A DNA stretch of 64,000 nucleotides. Source: JALZKA01 sp963786495. GTDB lineage: Bacteria > Actinomycetota > Thermoleophilia > Solirubrobacterales > 70-9. The notes beneath the pieces are model-generated. The model was given only the letters and a program-made list of their open reading frames with translations. It made no database searches and had not been told where the DNA came from. Within the stretch, counting starts at the first letter, position 1. Each line of letters begins with the position of its first letter. The stretch spans positions 124,001-188,000 of the forward strand of contig CAWAZL010000008.1 in NCBI GenBank assembly GCA_963786495.1, in the 5' to 3' direction. Below, piece after piece: positions 8,405-16,988 of the stretch. The translations under genes were made by a program, and so were the position numbers.

Positions 8405-9178
8405 ATGGTTGCTATCGCGCAGATCTCCGATCCCCACGTTGGGCTCCACGCTGACTACGCGGACTCGGTCGTTGCGCTTGAGCGTGCGGTGGCGGCCGTC
8501 GGCGCGATGGACCCGGCGCCGGTCGCGGTGCTTCTGACGGGCGATCTGACCTACGACGGCAACCCGGCCGAGTACGAGCGCGTCCGTGAGCTGCTCGAGC
8601 CGCTCGAGATGCCGGTCCACCCCATCCCCGGCAACCACGACCGGCGCGAGAACCTGCGCGACGCCTTCTCGGACCACCCCGGCATCTCCGGCGCCGGCGA
8701 GTTCCTGGACTACACGGTCGACTGCGGCCCGGTCCGTGTCCTGAACCTGGATACGCATGTCGAGGGCGAGGCCGGCGGTGCGATCGGCGCGGAGCGGATC
8801 GACTGGATCGAGCGCGAGCTCGCCGCAGCCGATGGCCCCGTGGTCCTGGCGATGCACCACGCCCCGGTCGGCGTCGGCCTCTCGGAGTTCGACGAGATCG
8901 GCCTTGGCCAGAGCGACCGCGACGCACTGCGCGATCTCTTCGAGCGCGGACCCGCGCCCGAGCTGATCGTCTGCGGCCACATCCACCGCGCGGCGACCGC
9001 GCAGGTCGGCGGCGTGCCCGTCTTCATCTGCCCGTCGGTCCACCGGCAGGTCGAACTGGACCTGCGCCGCGAGGGTCAGCTCCGGATGGGGAACGACCCG
9101 CCTGGGATCGCCGTCCATCTCCACGGCGCGGACCCACGGCTGGTGAGCCACGTGATCCCGCTCGAGCGGGAGGGGTGA
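8405..9178 (+). CDS. Calcineurin-like metallophosphoesterase (Icc/CpdA-like)
   Basis: A 257-residue protein with the full dimetal phosphoesterase motif set: ISDPHVG (D9, H11), LTGDLTYDG, IPGNHDRRE, VLAMHHAP and CGHIHRA. It groups by motif with class III cyclic-nucleotide phosphodiesterases such as CpdA. It may therefore hydrolyse cAMP made by cyclases like the one at 38988, although these enzymes can have other substrates. The start follows a short palindrome with a weak ribosome-binding site. Confidence 0.88.
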   Translation: MVAIAQISDPHVGLHADYADSVVALERAVAAVGAMDPAPVAVLLTGDLTYDGNPAEYERVRELLEPLEMPVHPIPGNHDRRENLRDAFSDHPGISGAGEFLDYTVDCGPVRVLNLDTHVEGEAGGAIGAERIDWIERELAAADGPVVLAMHHAPVGVGLSEFDEIGLGQSDRDALRDLFERGPAPELIVCGHIHRAATAQVGGVPVFICPSVHRQVELDLRREGQLRMGNDPPGIAVHLHGADPRLVSHVIPLEREG

Positions 9179-9179
9179 C

Positions 9180-9520
9180 CTAGGGCGTTCCCCGGAAGGT
9201 GATGCTGTCCATGATCACCTGGTTGCCCACCGGCGGGTTCCCTGAGTCGATGCCAAAGATGCCACTGCCGGAGATGAATGCCAAATAGGTGGCGGTCCCG
9301 CCCCCGCCGCTGGTAGCAGTAACCCCATCGACCAGTACGGACTCAGCGGGTCGGCACTGCGCCGGCAGGATCGACACCACAGAGGTGGCCGCCGCGCCTC
9401 GAATGGCTCCGCCGCTGAGGTGTACGACGCCCTCGAGGTCTCTGTAGCACGAAGCCGGCCCGAAGTTGCGCACGCTGGGAGTCCAACCGGGCTCTAGGCG
9501 AGGACATTGCGGCGGACGTA
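9180..9520 (-). pseudogene. C-terminal remnant of secreted YRDxxGVVHLxG protein
   Basis: The open frame contains FGPASCYRDLEGVVHLSG, a segment with LPAQCRPAESVLVDG, and the end VIMDSITFRGTP. These align by eye with the C-terminal half of the secreted protein at 35587-36237 (YYRDPYGVVHLKG, LPAGYRPAKEVVFG, VSLDSLTFR). The expected N-terminal signal and helical segment is absent. The open frame extends a little upstream of the first ATG (to about 9520) without a start codon. It is probably a 5'-truncated duplicate. Confidence 0.6.
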
Positions 9521-9580
9521 CTCGCTGACCCGGGTTGTCGTGCGCACGCGCTCGACACTACCGCTCTTCCTGGCGAGGCG

Positions 9581-10153
9581 CTAGAGCAGCTCGTCAATGC
9601 GGGCGTTCAGCTCCGGGTCGTCGGGGCCTGTGCCCTGCTCGTAGTGCTCGACCACCTGGCCCTTGCGGTCGAGGAGGTACTTGTTGAAGTTCCAGGTCGG
9701 CTCGCCTGCGACATCGGCCAGGCGCTGGAAGAGCTCGTTCGCGCTCTCACCGGTGACGTCCGACTTCGCGAACATCGGGAACTCGACGCCGAAGTTCTCC
9801 TCGCAGAACTTCTTGATCGCCGCGTCGTCGCGCGGCTCCTGCCCGGCGACGTCGTCGGCCGGGAAGCCGAGCACGATGAAGCCTTCGTCGCGCCGCTTCT
9901 CGTAGAGGTCCTGGAGCCCCTCGAACTGGGATGTGTAGCCGCACTCGGACGCGGTGTTCACGACCAAGACGACGTCGCCTTTGTAGGCGGCGAGGTCCTG
10001 TTCCTCTCCGGTGAGGAGCGGCAACGAACCCTCGAGCACGCTGCCCGACTGTTCGACCGAAGCCGCCGGCTCAGCCGACTCGTCGCCGCACGCGGCGAGG
10101 GTGAGCGCCGCGGCGAGCGCCGAGAGCGCGATGGCAAGGTGGCGTGCGCGCAT
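9581..10153 (-). CDS. Glutathione peroxidase family lipoprotein
   Basis: A 190-residue protein with a lipoprotein signal (LAAALTLAAC, Cys22) and a glutathione-peroxidase domain. The peroxidatic Cys71 lies in NTASECGYTSQFEGLQ, the usual Gln is in GQEP, and the Trp/Asn pair is in WNFNKYLLDRKG. Bacterial Cys-type enzymes of this family usually take electrons from thioredoxin. Membrane anchoring would put it outside the cell membrane. The ATG at 10153 was chosen because it begins the signal peptide. It is divergent from the lipoprotein gene at 10237. Confidence 0.9.
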   Translation of the reverse strand: MRARHLAIALSALAAALTLAACGDESAEPAASVEQSGSVLEGSLPLLTGEEQDLAAYKGDVVLVVNTASECGYTSQFEGLQDLYEKRRDEGFIVLGFPADDVAGQEPRDDAAIKKFCEENFGVEFPMFAKSDVTGESANELFQRLADVAGEPTWNFNKYLLDRKGQVVEHYEQGTGPDDPELNARIDELL

Positions 10154-10236
10154 GTATTTGAGGGTACGGGTGAAGTGCGCCGGCGGTTCACGCGGCAACG
10201 CGCCCGCTCAGCCCATAGGATGCCGCGCTCCGGACC

Positions 10237-10668
10237 ATGAAGACCCGAGTCATCATCGCCACCTGCCTCGCCTCGGGCACACTCGCCGGGTGCTCGGCTT
10301 CCACTGACGAGTACGTCGACGACGTGAACAAGATCCAGGCCGAGGTGGTCAAGGCCTCGCAGTCCGTGGGCTCGGACCTGAACGCTTCGGAGCAGGAGAT
10401 CCTGAATCAGCTCGACACGGCAAAGACCGAGGCAGAAGAGGCGGTGTCGGACCTCGAGGACATCGACGTTCCCGAGGATGCCGAGAAGGGGCACGAGGAG
10501 CTGGTCAAAGGCTTCGAGGAGTTGGAGAAGCTCTACGTAGACGTCCGCAAGGGGATCGAGTCCGAGAGCAGCGCCGCTTTCGACGAGCTTCAAACGAAGC
10601 GCGCCCAGATCGAGAAGCAGATCGATCAGGCGCTGAGCCAGATCAATGACGAACTCGGGCTGAAGTAG
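10237..10668 (+). CDS. Coiled-coil lipoprotein of unknown function
   Basis: A 143-residue protein with the lipobox SGTLAGC (Cys at about 19), followed by an almost wholly helical, acidic, heptad-rich stretch without recognisable catalytic motifs. It is likely an extracytoplasmic lipoprotein. It is divergent from the glutathione peroxidase lipoprotein gene (83-bp gap) and convergent with the GNAT gene. No family was recognised. Confidence 0.75.
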   Translation: MKTRVIIATCLASGTLAGCSASTDEYVDDVNKIQAEVVKASQSVGSDLNASEQEILNQLDTAKTEAEEAVSDLEDIDVPEDAEKGHEELVKGFEELEKLYVDVRKGIESESSAAFDELQTKRAQIEKQIDQALSQINDELGLK

Positions 10669-10671
10669 CGC

Positions 10672-11181
10672 TCAGGCCGCGCCGAGGTCCAGCACGTAGT
10701 GCTGGTAGGCGATCTGCGGCCCCCACATTGCGGTCCGCTCCTCGCTGATCAGCTCGAAGCCAAGGCTTCGGTAGATGGCGGCGGCCGTCTTGAGCGCTCC
10801 GAAGGTGTCGAGCTCGAGCCGCTCGAACCCCAGGCGCCGGGCCTCAGCGACCGCCTCAGTGATCATCCGGCGCCCCAAGCCGATGCCGCGAGCCTCCGGC
10901 GCCAGGACGACCCAGCGCACCCGCCCGAGGCCGTCGCCTTCGTCGGTCAGGCCAAGGCATCCGGACAAACCGTCGGGCCCGTCCACCAGCCACACGCCGC
11001 CGCCCTCGGGCCAGCCGCGTTCGACCGCGCCCTCGACCGTGCCGCGGACGCCGTCGACGAAACGCGCGTCCATCCCGTACTCGGGCCGGTAGATGCGCTC
11101 GTGGATCTCCACGATCGCCTCGGCATCGCCGGGTCGCAACTCTCGCCTGAGTTCGAACTCGATTTCCTGGGCGACTGCCAT
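10672..11181 (-). CDS. GNAT family N-acetyltransferase
   Basis: A protein of about 169 residues with the GNAT fold. The acetyl-CoA loop is LAPEARGIGLGRRMI, and the later RLGFERLELDTFGALKTAAAIYRSLGFE segment is typical. The substrate is unknown. The start at 11181 (MAVAQEIEFEL) is preferred, though an in-frame ATG at 11208 is possible. The gene is divergent from a LysR regulator, which often controls its divergent neighbour. Confidence 0.88.
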   Translation of the reverse strand: MAVAQEIEFELRRELRPGDAEAIVEIHERIYRPEYGMDARFVDGVRGTVEGAVERGWPEGGGVWLVDGPDGLSGCLGLTDEGDGLGRVRWVVLAPEARGIGLGRRMITEAVAEARRLGFERLELDTFGALKTAAAIYRSLGFELISEERTAMWGPQIAYQHYVLDLGAA

Positions 11182-11243
11182 GGAAGCATGATGACTAGCC
11201 GCATTCATCGGCGCAACAGTTTGTCGCGACAGAATTCATCGTG

Positions 11244-11264
11244 ATACGCGATAATTCGGCGTAT
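11244..11264. promoter_or_regulatory. Inverted repeat ATACGC-N9-GCGTAT at the LysR start
   Basis: ATACGC at 11244-11249 and GCGTAT at 11259-11264 form a perfect 6-bp inverted repeat that reaches into the LysR start codon. It lies between the divergent GNAT and LysR genes and is a candidate autoregulatory LysR site. It is inferred from position and symmetry only. Confidence 0.4.
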
Positions 11265-12156
11265 GGAGCTTCGGCAGCTCAGATACCTCGAAGCGGTCGC
11301 GCGCCATCGCCACTTCACCAGGGCAGCCGACGAGCTGCACGTCGCGCAGTCCGCCCTGTCGGCGCAGATCAAGAAGCTCGAGGGCGAACTGGGAGTGGAG
11401 CTCTTGCGCCGCACGACGCGGTCGGTGGAGTTGACGGAGGCCGGCCGCCTCGCGGTTGGACGCGCCCGGGCCGCGATTGCGGAAACCGATTCGCTTCGTG
11501 GCGAGCTGGATGAGCTTCGCGGCCTCTTGCGCGGCACCGTTGCAATCGGCGCGCTTGTCGCAGCCGGATCGATCGACGTTCCCGAGTTGCTCCAGCGGTT
11601 CAACCGCGAGTTCGAAGGGATCGAGATCGAGTTCCGGGAAGGAACCGCCGAGGAGATGTACGCCCACCTTCGCCGCGGTGAGCTCGACGCGTCGTTTGCC
11701 CTCGAGTCCGACGTCCCTCCGCCCGCGGAGTTGAAGCGCGCCGAGCTCGGATCGGACGAGCTCGTCGTCGCCATGGAGCCCGGCCACCGTCTTGCCGGGA
11801 AGGGCCCGCTCGATGTGACGAAGCTCGATGGTGAGCCGCTGATCGCCTTCCGCTCGGGCTCGGTGGTCCGCCACGCGTTCGACGTCGCGCTGGCCGAGTC
11901 GGGCACAAAGCCGCAGATCCGGCTCGAGGGCTCTGACCTGGGGTTGATCCCAGCGCTCGCGATGCGCGGGTTCGGCGTCGCCGTCCTCCCCCGCTCCCTG
12001 GCGGAGCTTCCCGGACGCGAGCTGCTGCTCCGTCCCCTGCGGCCACGGGTGAACCTGGCCGTCACGCTTCTGTGGCGCGAGCCGGCGGCACCAGCCGCAC
12101 GCGCGTTCGTCGACTTCGTGGTCGCTTCGGCGGGCGGGGTCGCCGCTCGCGACTAG
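11263..12156 (+). CDS. LysR family transcriptional regulator
   Basis: A 297-residue regulator. The N-terminal winged helix is typical (MELRQLRYLEAVARHRHFTR, then AADELHVAQSALSAQIKKLE). It is followed by the linker helix and a two-lobed effector-binding domain starting near residue 90. The effector is unknown. It is divergent from the GNAT gene with an 81-bp gap. Its TAG stop overlaps the TAG of the convergent TAP-like hydrolase within one CTAG. Confidence 0.93.
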   Translation: MELRQLRYLEAVARHRHFTRAADELHVAQSALSAQIKKLEGELGVELLRRTTRSVELTEAGRLAVGRARAAIAETDSLRGELDELRGLLRGTVAIGALVAAGSIDVPELLQRFNREFEGIEIEFREGTAEEMYAHLRRGELDASFALESDVPPPAELKRAELGSDELVVAMEPGHRLAGKGPLDVTKLDGEPLIAFRSGSVVRHAFDVALAESGTKPQIRLEGSDLGLIPALAMRGFGVAVLPRSLAELPGRELLLRPLRPRVNLAVTLLWREPAAPAARAFVDFVVASAGGVAARD

Positions 12157-13597
12157 TCGAGCTCGCGCTCCAGGAAGGCGCGGATCTTCCGCGCCGCGTC
12201 GCCCTCCGTGGCATAGAGCGCGTCGACGTGGCCCGCGTTCCGGGCGATGAAGTGCTCGGAATCGGGGAAGAGATCGGCGACGACCTTGCCCTCGTGCGGG
12301 GTGGTCAGGTCGTCGAACTCGCCCGAGACGACCAGGACCGGAGCTTCGGTTGGATCCTGCGTCTCAGGATCGGCCGGCGGCTCATACAGGTCGGTTGGGG
12401 CAGGCCAGCTGATGCAGTAGAGGTAGCTCGTGCCCTCGGAGTAGGCGATCTCGCGCGGGGTGAACGGCGCGAACTCGTCCTTGTCGGGATAGTTGCGGAT
12501 CTCCTCCTCGAACTGCGCGCGGCGCTCCTCCTCTGAGGCCTCCTTGTCCCAGAGCAGCGGATAGTCGTTGCAGCTCACCGCCATCTCGCCGACGCGGCTG
12601 TAGGCGTCCTCGGAGCCCGAGCCGAACTTGCCGAGCTTGATCAGCTCCTGCCACGGCCCCTCACGGCCGTTGATGAGCGCCTTCATCGCCTGGTCCACCT
12701 TGATGTAGCTCGCGGGCGAGTAGGCCGAGCCGATCAGCGCCGAGATCAGCTGGAGCGTCGTGCGGTCGTGGCGGCGAAGGACCTCGGCGCCCCGCGCAAG
12801 ACGCGCCTGCGCGTCGCCCTCACAGTGGGGCGAGCGGTCGCACGCAACCTGGATCATCTCGACGCCGGTCTTTGGCAGGCTCGGATACCACGCGCTCTCG
12901 CCGAAGGTCGGATACGCCGAGTCGAGGACCAGCGCCTCGAGCTTGTCGCCGTGGCGGTACGCGTAGGACTGGCCGAGGAAGGTGCCGTACGAGTCGCCGT
13001 AGAGCGCGATCTCCTCGTAGCCCAGCGCCTGGCGCACCCAGTCGATGTCGTCAGCCGCTGCCGCCGTGCGGTACGAGATGAAGCGCTTGCCCAGGCGCTC
13101 GGCGCAGTTCGCGAGCGCCAGGGCGTCGGGGCCGAAGCCGCGCTGGAGGTCCGGACACTTTGCGTGCTCGGAGATGCCCTGCCCGCGCTGGTCGACGAGA
13201 CAAGGTCGCGGGTCTCGAGCAGGGGGCCGAAGAGCTTCCGGTAGGCCTGCGCGGTGCCCGTCGAGGGATAGCCCGGGCCGCCCTCGATCGCAAAGATCGC
13301 GCCTTCCGATTCGCCGGACGCCGGAAGGACCGCGAAGCCGATCTCGGTCGTGCCGTATGAGGGGTCCTCGCGCTCGAACGGCACTTCGATCGAGCCACAG
13401 CGGTAGTCGGGCCGGCCCGGCTGGACCTTGCACTCTCCCAGGTCGTCGAGCGAGATCGAGCCGAGCTCCGGCTCAGCGAGCGCCTCGGTCTCCCCCTTGG
13501 AGCCGGCGGCCGCGGGCTCGTCTGCGTCTTCCCCGCCGCACCCGGGCGCGATCAGGCATACGCATGCGGTGACCATCATCACTAGCCGCCTCGCCAT
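12153..13597 (-). CDS. TAP-like alpha/beta-hydrolase lipoprotein (one frameshift)
   Basis: The gene is read in two frames joined near 13195-13205. The N-terminal part carries a lipoprotein signal (CLIAPGC) and the oxyanion segment EGGPGYPSTG. The C-terminal part carries the nucleophile GDSYGTFLGQ, the acid SGEFDDLTT and the His of RNAGHVDA. This order is that of tripeptidyl-aminopeptidase-like (SlpD/TAP) hydrolases of about 480 residues. A missing base near LETRDL/VDQRGQG breaks the frame; restoring it gives a normal-length enzyme. The enzyme is extracellular and membrane-anchored, and probably releases peptides from protein N-termini. Confidence 0.82.
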
Positions 13598-13621
13598 GTG
13601 CCTGATGGTACGTCCCGATCC

Positions 13622-13646
13622 GTTTTCGCGGCTTTAAGTGGGGTAG
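13622..13646 (+). promoter_or_regulatory. SigB/SigF-like promoter of csbD-family gene
   Basis: GTTTTC (13622-13627), a 13-base spacer and GGGTAG (13641-13646) match the general-stress sigma factor pattern GTTTAA-N12-15-GGGTAW. The -10 ends ten bases before the ATG, so the mRNA would be nearly leaderless. csbD was named in Bacillus as a sigma-B-controlled gene. Confidence 0.65.
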
Positions 13647-13655
13647 GCGAAAAGC

Positions 13656-13865
13656 ATGGGAATCACAGACAAGATCACAGGTAAGGCAAAGCAAGCTATT
13701 GGCGACATCACAGGCGACGACGACACCCGTCGTGAGGGCCAAAAGGAAGAGTTGAAGGGCGAGAAGAAGGATCAACTCGCTCGTGAGGACGAGCGCGCCG
13801 AGCGCGCCGACGAGCGCGCGGACGACAAGGCCAAGGAAGTCGCGGACCTCGAGCGCCAGACGTAG
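13656..13865 (+). CDS. CsbD-like stress response protein
   Basis: A 69-residue, highly charged protein with the CsbD repeat pattern (ITDKITGKAKQAIGDITGDD, then REGQKEELKGEKK). CsbD proteins accumulate under general stress; their biochemical role is unknown. The C-terminal half is a helical run of Asp/Glu/Arg/Lys (LAREDERAERADERADDKAK). It has its own SigB-like promoter and a strong terminator, and a second CsbD-type unit follows. Confidence 0.88.
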   Translation: MGITDKITGKAKQAIGDITGDDDTRREGQKEELKGEKKDQLAREDERAERADERADDKAKEVADLERQT

Positions 13866-13889
13866 AGCTCTCTCCGTATCGCTTCTGCG

Positions 13890-13925
13890 AAAGGCCCGGC
13901 AAATTTTGCCGGGCCTTTCCTTTTC
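13890..13925 (+). terminator. Rho-independent terminator after csbD
   Basis: AAAGGCCCGGCAAA (13890-13903) pairs with TTTGCCGGGCCTTT (13905-13918), followed by CCTTTTC. It is a strong GC stem flanked by A and T runs 25 bases after the csbD stop. Confidence 0.9.
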
Positions 13926-13928
13926 TCC

Positions 13929-13953
13929 GCTTGAAAACCGCCTGAACGGGTAA
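13929..13953 (+). promoter_or_regulatory. SigB/SigF-like promoter of the coiled-coil pair
   Basis: GCTTGA (13929-13934), a 13-base spacer and GGGTAA (13948-13953). The spacing is the same as in the promoter at 13622 and the -10 matches GGGTAW. It is followed by a leader of about 120 bases containing a GGAGAC/GTCTCC hairpin and the palindrome TGTCGCGACA (14037-14046). Confidence 0.55.
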
Positions 13954-14080
13954 GGGATAGGCACGGCCATATCGCCGAGCGCCGAAGGGGAGACACGGGT
14001 CTCCACGCGCCGGCCGGCTAACAGCACTGCGGGGTGTGTCGCGACAGACGTTGCGACCAAGACTTCAACGAAAGGACCAG

Positions 14081-14590
14081 ATGACAGACCCGGAAACGAC
14101 CGAGCGCACCACCGGCGGGCTTGCAGGCAAGGTTGTCGGCAAGGCCAAAGAGCTGGCCGGAGAAGCACTCAACAACGATGAGATGGCACGCGAAGGCCGC
14201 CTACAGCAGGCCCAGGGAGAGGCGGGTCGTGAGGCCGCAGAAGCGCGAGCCGAGGCTTCGCAGCTGGAGCACGAGGCGGACGTCGAGCGTGAGCAGGTCG
14301 AGACGAAGGTGGAGACCGAAGCGCTTCGGGCAGAGGTTCTAGAGCAGAAGGCTGAAGTCGAGGCTGAACAGGACAAGGACCTCGACGAAGCGCAAGCCGA
14401 GACGGACGCGCAAGCCGAAGTCGCGGCAGCCGAGGCTCAGCGCCAGGCTGAGCAAGATCGCGCTCGCCGCGAAGCTGATGGCGCCGAAACGCAGGAGCGC
14501 CGAGAGGCAGCAGAAGCCAACCAGCTGGAGCAGGAAGCGCGCAGGGCCGAAGCCCGCGCGGACGAAATCGATCCCAAGGAGAACTCATGA
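14081..14590 (+). CDS. CsbD-domain protein with long acidic coiled coil
   Basis: A 169-residue hydrophilic protein. Residues 12-50 carry a CsbD-like motif (GLAGKVVGKAKELAGEALNN, then DEMAREGRLQQAQGE). The rest is an Ala/Glu/Gln-rich, predicted coiled coil, strongly acidic, with no hydrophobic core segment. The ATG follows an AAAGGACC ribosome-binding site. Its stop overlaps the start of the next gene (ATGA), so translation is probably coupled. It has a SigB-like promoter about 130 bases upstream. It is probably a general-stress or desiccation-type protein. Confidence 0.75.
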   Translation: MTDPETTERTTGGLAGKVVGKAKELAGEALNNDEMAREGRLQQAQGEAGREAAEARAEASQLEHEADVEREQVETKVETEALRAEVLEQKAEVEAEQDKDLDEAQAETDAQAEVAAAEAQRQAEQDRARREADGAETQERREAAEANQLEQEARRAEARADEIDPKENS

Positions 14591-15198
14591 CACTCGCACT
14601 CCCCAGCAAGGCCGTCGACGGAGCGCTTCGACTGGCGCGCGTCCCCGCTGACAAGATCCTCGACATCGTCCCCGAGGGCCGCGCGACCGCGTCGCTAGGG
14701 CTCGCGGTGGACCGTGCCGACGCAACCGTGCGAGGCGCAGCGGCATCGCTCCTGAGCGATCCCGCGCTCCGCGAGGACGCAGGCAAGCGCGAGAGCGCTG
14801 CGGATGAGCGCGAGCAAGCAATTCGCCTGCGCGCCGAGGCCGAAACCAAGATGGACGATGCCAAGGCGCGCACTCAGGCGAAGCAGGCCAAAGCAGAAGA
14901 GCGCCGGGAGAAGGCCGCGGCGGACGCCAAGAAGAAGCGCGAGAAGGCCAAGAAGGACGAGAAGCAACGCAAGGCGCGTGCGGCTAAGGCAGCCGAGAGT
15001 CGTAAGAAGTCGGCGCAGGCAAAGGCGCAGTCAACGAAGGAACAGTCCGAGTCGAAGGCCAAGGAAGATCGCCTCGAAGCGCTTGAGACGAAGGCCGAGG
15101 CCCTTGATGTGAAAGAGGCAGCAGTTCGTGCCGCCGACGAGGCTCGCCGGGTCAAGAAGGCGGCCCAAGCGACCAAGGAAAAGCGCAAGAACTCGTAG
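14587..15198 (+). CDS. Lys/Ala-rich basic coiled-coil protein
   Basis: A 203-residue protein. The N-terminal 60 residues form a more ordered segment (ALPSKAVDGALRLARVPADK, then ILDIVPEGRATASLG). The rest is a long helical run dominated by Lys, Ala, Glu and Arg, with clear excess of Lys. It starts inside the stop codon of the acidic coiled-coil gene. Acidic and basic partners made from overlapping genes suggest a heteromeric complex, but no family is recognised. A GC hairpin follows the stop. Confidence 0.7.
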   Translation: MTLALPSKAVDGALRLARVPADKILDIVPEGRATASLGLAVDRADATVRGAAASLLSDPALREDAGKRESAADEREQAIRLRAEAETKMDDAKARTQAKQAKAEERREKAAADAKKKREKAKKDEKQRKARAAKAAESRKKSAQAKAQSTKEQSESKAKEDRLEALETKAEALDVKEAAVRAADEARRVKKAAQATKEKRKNS

Positions 15199-15207
15199 CG
15201 CTTGGAG

Positions 15208-15233
15208 ACCCGGTCGCCGCTCGGCGGCCGGGT
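15208..15233 (+). terminator. GC hairpin after the coiled-coil operon
   Basis: ACCCGG (15208-15213) pairs with CCGGGT (15228-15233), with an inner CGCC/GGCG stem. It sits between convergent genes and could serve both. There is no T-run. Confidence 0.5.
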
Positions 15234-15568
15234 TAAGGCGTGCGCTCGTCGGTCGCCTCGACGAGGCCCTGAACTTCTGGATCCTTCAGAACCACGACCC
15301 AGTCTCCGTGCTCTTCGATCACGGTCTCAACGTCCGTGACCTCATGCCCTCGAACGACGAAGAAGTGAGCCGAATCCTGGCGAACCCGCTCGTACTCGAC
15401 GCCCGTCAGTGACACCTTGTCCCGGCAATCGAGACTCGCGCACTCGCAGTAGTAGAGCTCTGCCTCTTCCTCCTGGCCTTGCCGCTCCTCCCACGCGGCC
15501 GCCCTCTCGTTGGCGGTGCGGAACATCGCTTCGTTGAGCGCTATGCGCTCTGCTCTCTCGGTCGCCAT
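15233..15568 (-). CDS. Conserved small protein with CEC-x4-C motif
   Basis: A 111-residue protein starting MATERAERIALNEAMFRTAN. It has a helical N-terminal part, then YYCECASLDCRDKVSLTGVE (possible metal-binding Cys residues), then a beta-rich end with FFVVRGHEVTDVETVIEEHG. The pattern matches a small family I associate with Thermoleophilia; its function is unknown. The ATG at 15568 was chosen because a longer frame would run into the tRNA-Gly gene. Confidence 0.75.
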   Translation of the reverse strand: MATERAERIALNEAMFRTANERAAAWEERQGQEEEAELYYCECASLDCRDKVSLTGVEYERVRQDSAHFFVVRGHEVTDVETVIEEHGDWVVVLKDPEVQGLVEATDERTP

Positions 15569-15606
15569 CAGGCGATACTTAAGTGGTAGCGAGCGGGGAT
15601 TCAAGA

Positions 15607-15679
15607 AGCGGAAGACGAGGCTCGAACTCGCGACCCCCAGCTTGGGAAGCTGGTGCTCTACCAACTGAGCTACTCCCGC
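15607..15679 (-). tRNA. tRNA-Gly (anticodon CCC)
   Basis: On the minus strand the acceptor GCGGGAG pairs with CTTCCGC (one G-U). The D-arm is AGCTCAGTTGGTAGAGC. The anticodon stem CCAGC/GCTGG encloses TTCCCAA, giving CCC. The T-loop is GTTCGAGCC. The length is 73 bases with no encoded CCA. Confidence 0.95.
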
Positions 15680-15694
15680 GGGACTATCGAAATC

Positions 15695-16988
15695 TTAGAG
15701 CGGCCTCGCGGCCCGGGCAATGCGCCTACTTGACGCTTGACGGACTTGGCGAGCTCTGAGGTCGCGCCGAGGGGAGGCACAGCGACATCCGTCGCGGTTG
15801 CCGTGATCCCGGTGCCCCTTCTTTACCTTGGAGAGGAGCGTGTACTTCTGGCTGAACTTCCCGCTCGCGGTTGTGAGGACACCGTCGGACGTGCCGATCA
15901 ATTTCTCGGCGTCGGGCTTCTTTCGCTGGCCTTCGAACACCTCGAGGTCGAACTCCGTGTTCGGCGTGGAGTTGAGCTTCAGCTTGATGATGGTCGTGTT
16001 GCCCTCACCCTGCTTCGCCGACTTGATCACCGGATAGTTCTGACGGCCTGGTATCGGCGTCATGAGCGCGTAGTTCGACGTCGCGGCCGTCCCCATCGAT
16101 GTCGACTCGCCTGGACCTTTGTTCCGGGAGATCAGGTTCCCGGAGTAAAGGGAGTTAGCTCGCCGAATCTAAGCGTTGTCTGGAAGCGCGGATCCCGTCA
16201 AACTATCGTTGAACGCGATCGAATCAGGGACACCATCAGGAGTCGAACATCTCAGGTCCAGCCGTTCGGTAGATGCGTGAGCGCACGTCGGCCTCGGTGC
16301 CGATGTAGTTTCCGATCGCGATCTGGCTGGGGTTGAGGGAAACGCCGCCATCAGTGTTCCCAGAGACGAGGTTGCGATCCTCCGGGTCAGAGCCCCCGAT
16401 GAAGCTCGGCTCCTGGGAGAAGTAGCCGATTCCGTTCGGGCGCGCCTTGGTCCCCTTCGCGTTCGTGCCGAGGTAGCAGCCCTGAACGCTGATGCTGGCG
16501 ACTTGAAGCGCCCGCACCCCGGCGCGACCCGCCTCCTATCGCGAGGCCGCGAATGTCGGAATCGGTCGACCCGAAGCCAAAAAAGACGCCGCTCCCCGAA
16601 ACCTCGATCATGATCGTTCGTGTTGAGCCGGTCTCGCCAGATCAGGGTTGGTGTTGCGGCGAGGCGCCGGGCTGCGTGTAGCCGTCGATTTCCACCTGCT
16701 GCGTGATCGTCGGCAGCTCGGTGCCCGCGACGATCTTGTGCACGCCGTCCCCGGGCCGATGTTGTAAGTTGATGTTGTCGCGCGGTGGTGTCGGTGTTGG
16801 CCTCCAAGATTGCGCCGCGAAGGGTGCAGACGCCGAAACCTGCGTCGCACGCGTCATCCCTGACGGCACCCGATTAAGGTCACCAGTACATCGGCGGTCG
16901 AGTTCACCATCGTAGGTTGCGGCGGTCGCCGTCGGCTGCGCCGACTAAGGCACACGGCGAGCGCGGCGATGAGCCCAACGCACGTCAA
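15695..16988 (-). pseudogene. Frameshifted beta-helix surface protein (CTLR-type N-terminus)
   Basis: Pieces in three frames make one protein. They run in order: a signal segment, VNSTADV, CDAGFGVCTLRGAILEANTD, ELPTITQQVEIDGYTQPGAS, SDIRGLAIGGG, CYLGTNAKGTKARPNGIGY, DPEDRNLVSGNTDGGVSL and a C-terminal bacterial-Ig-like domain with PVIKSAKQG and LNSTPNTEFDLEVFEG. This is the usual order of Thermoleophilia polymorphic surface proteins. At least five single-base shifts break it. A TTG at 16988 overlaps the stop of the upstream gene, so both were probably one transcription unit. Confidence 0.65.

Noticed and set aside
9521..9590. Possible integrase-like C-terminal remnant (RVSEYVRRNVL)
   Set aside because: Too short, no catalytic motif, and no attachment site or other phage genes nearby.
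13569..13582. GTGA-N6-TCAC sequence resembling a CRP site
   Set aside because: It lies inside the signal-peptide coding region of the TAP hydrolase and is explained by codons for Met and Val.
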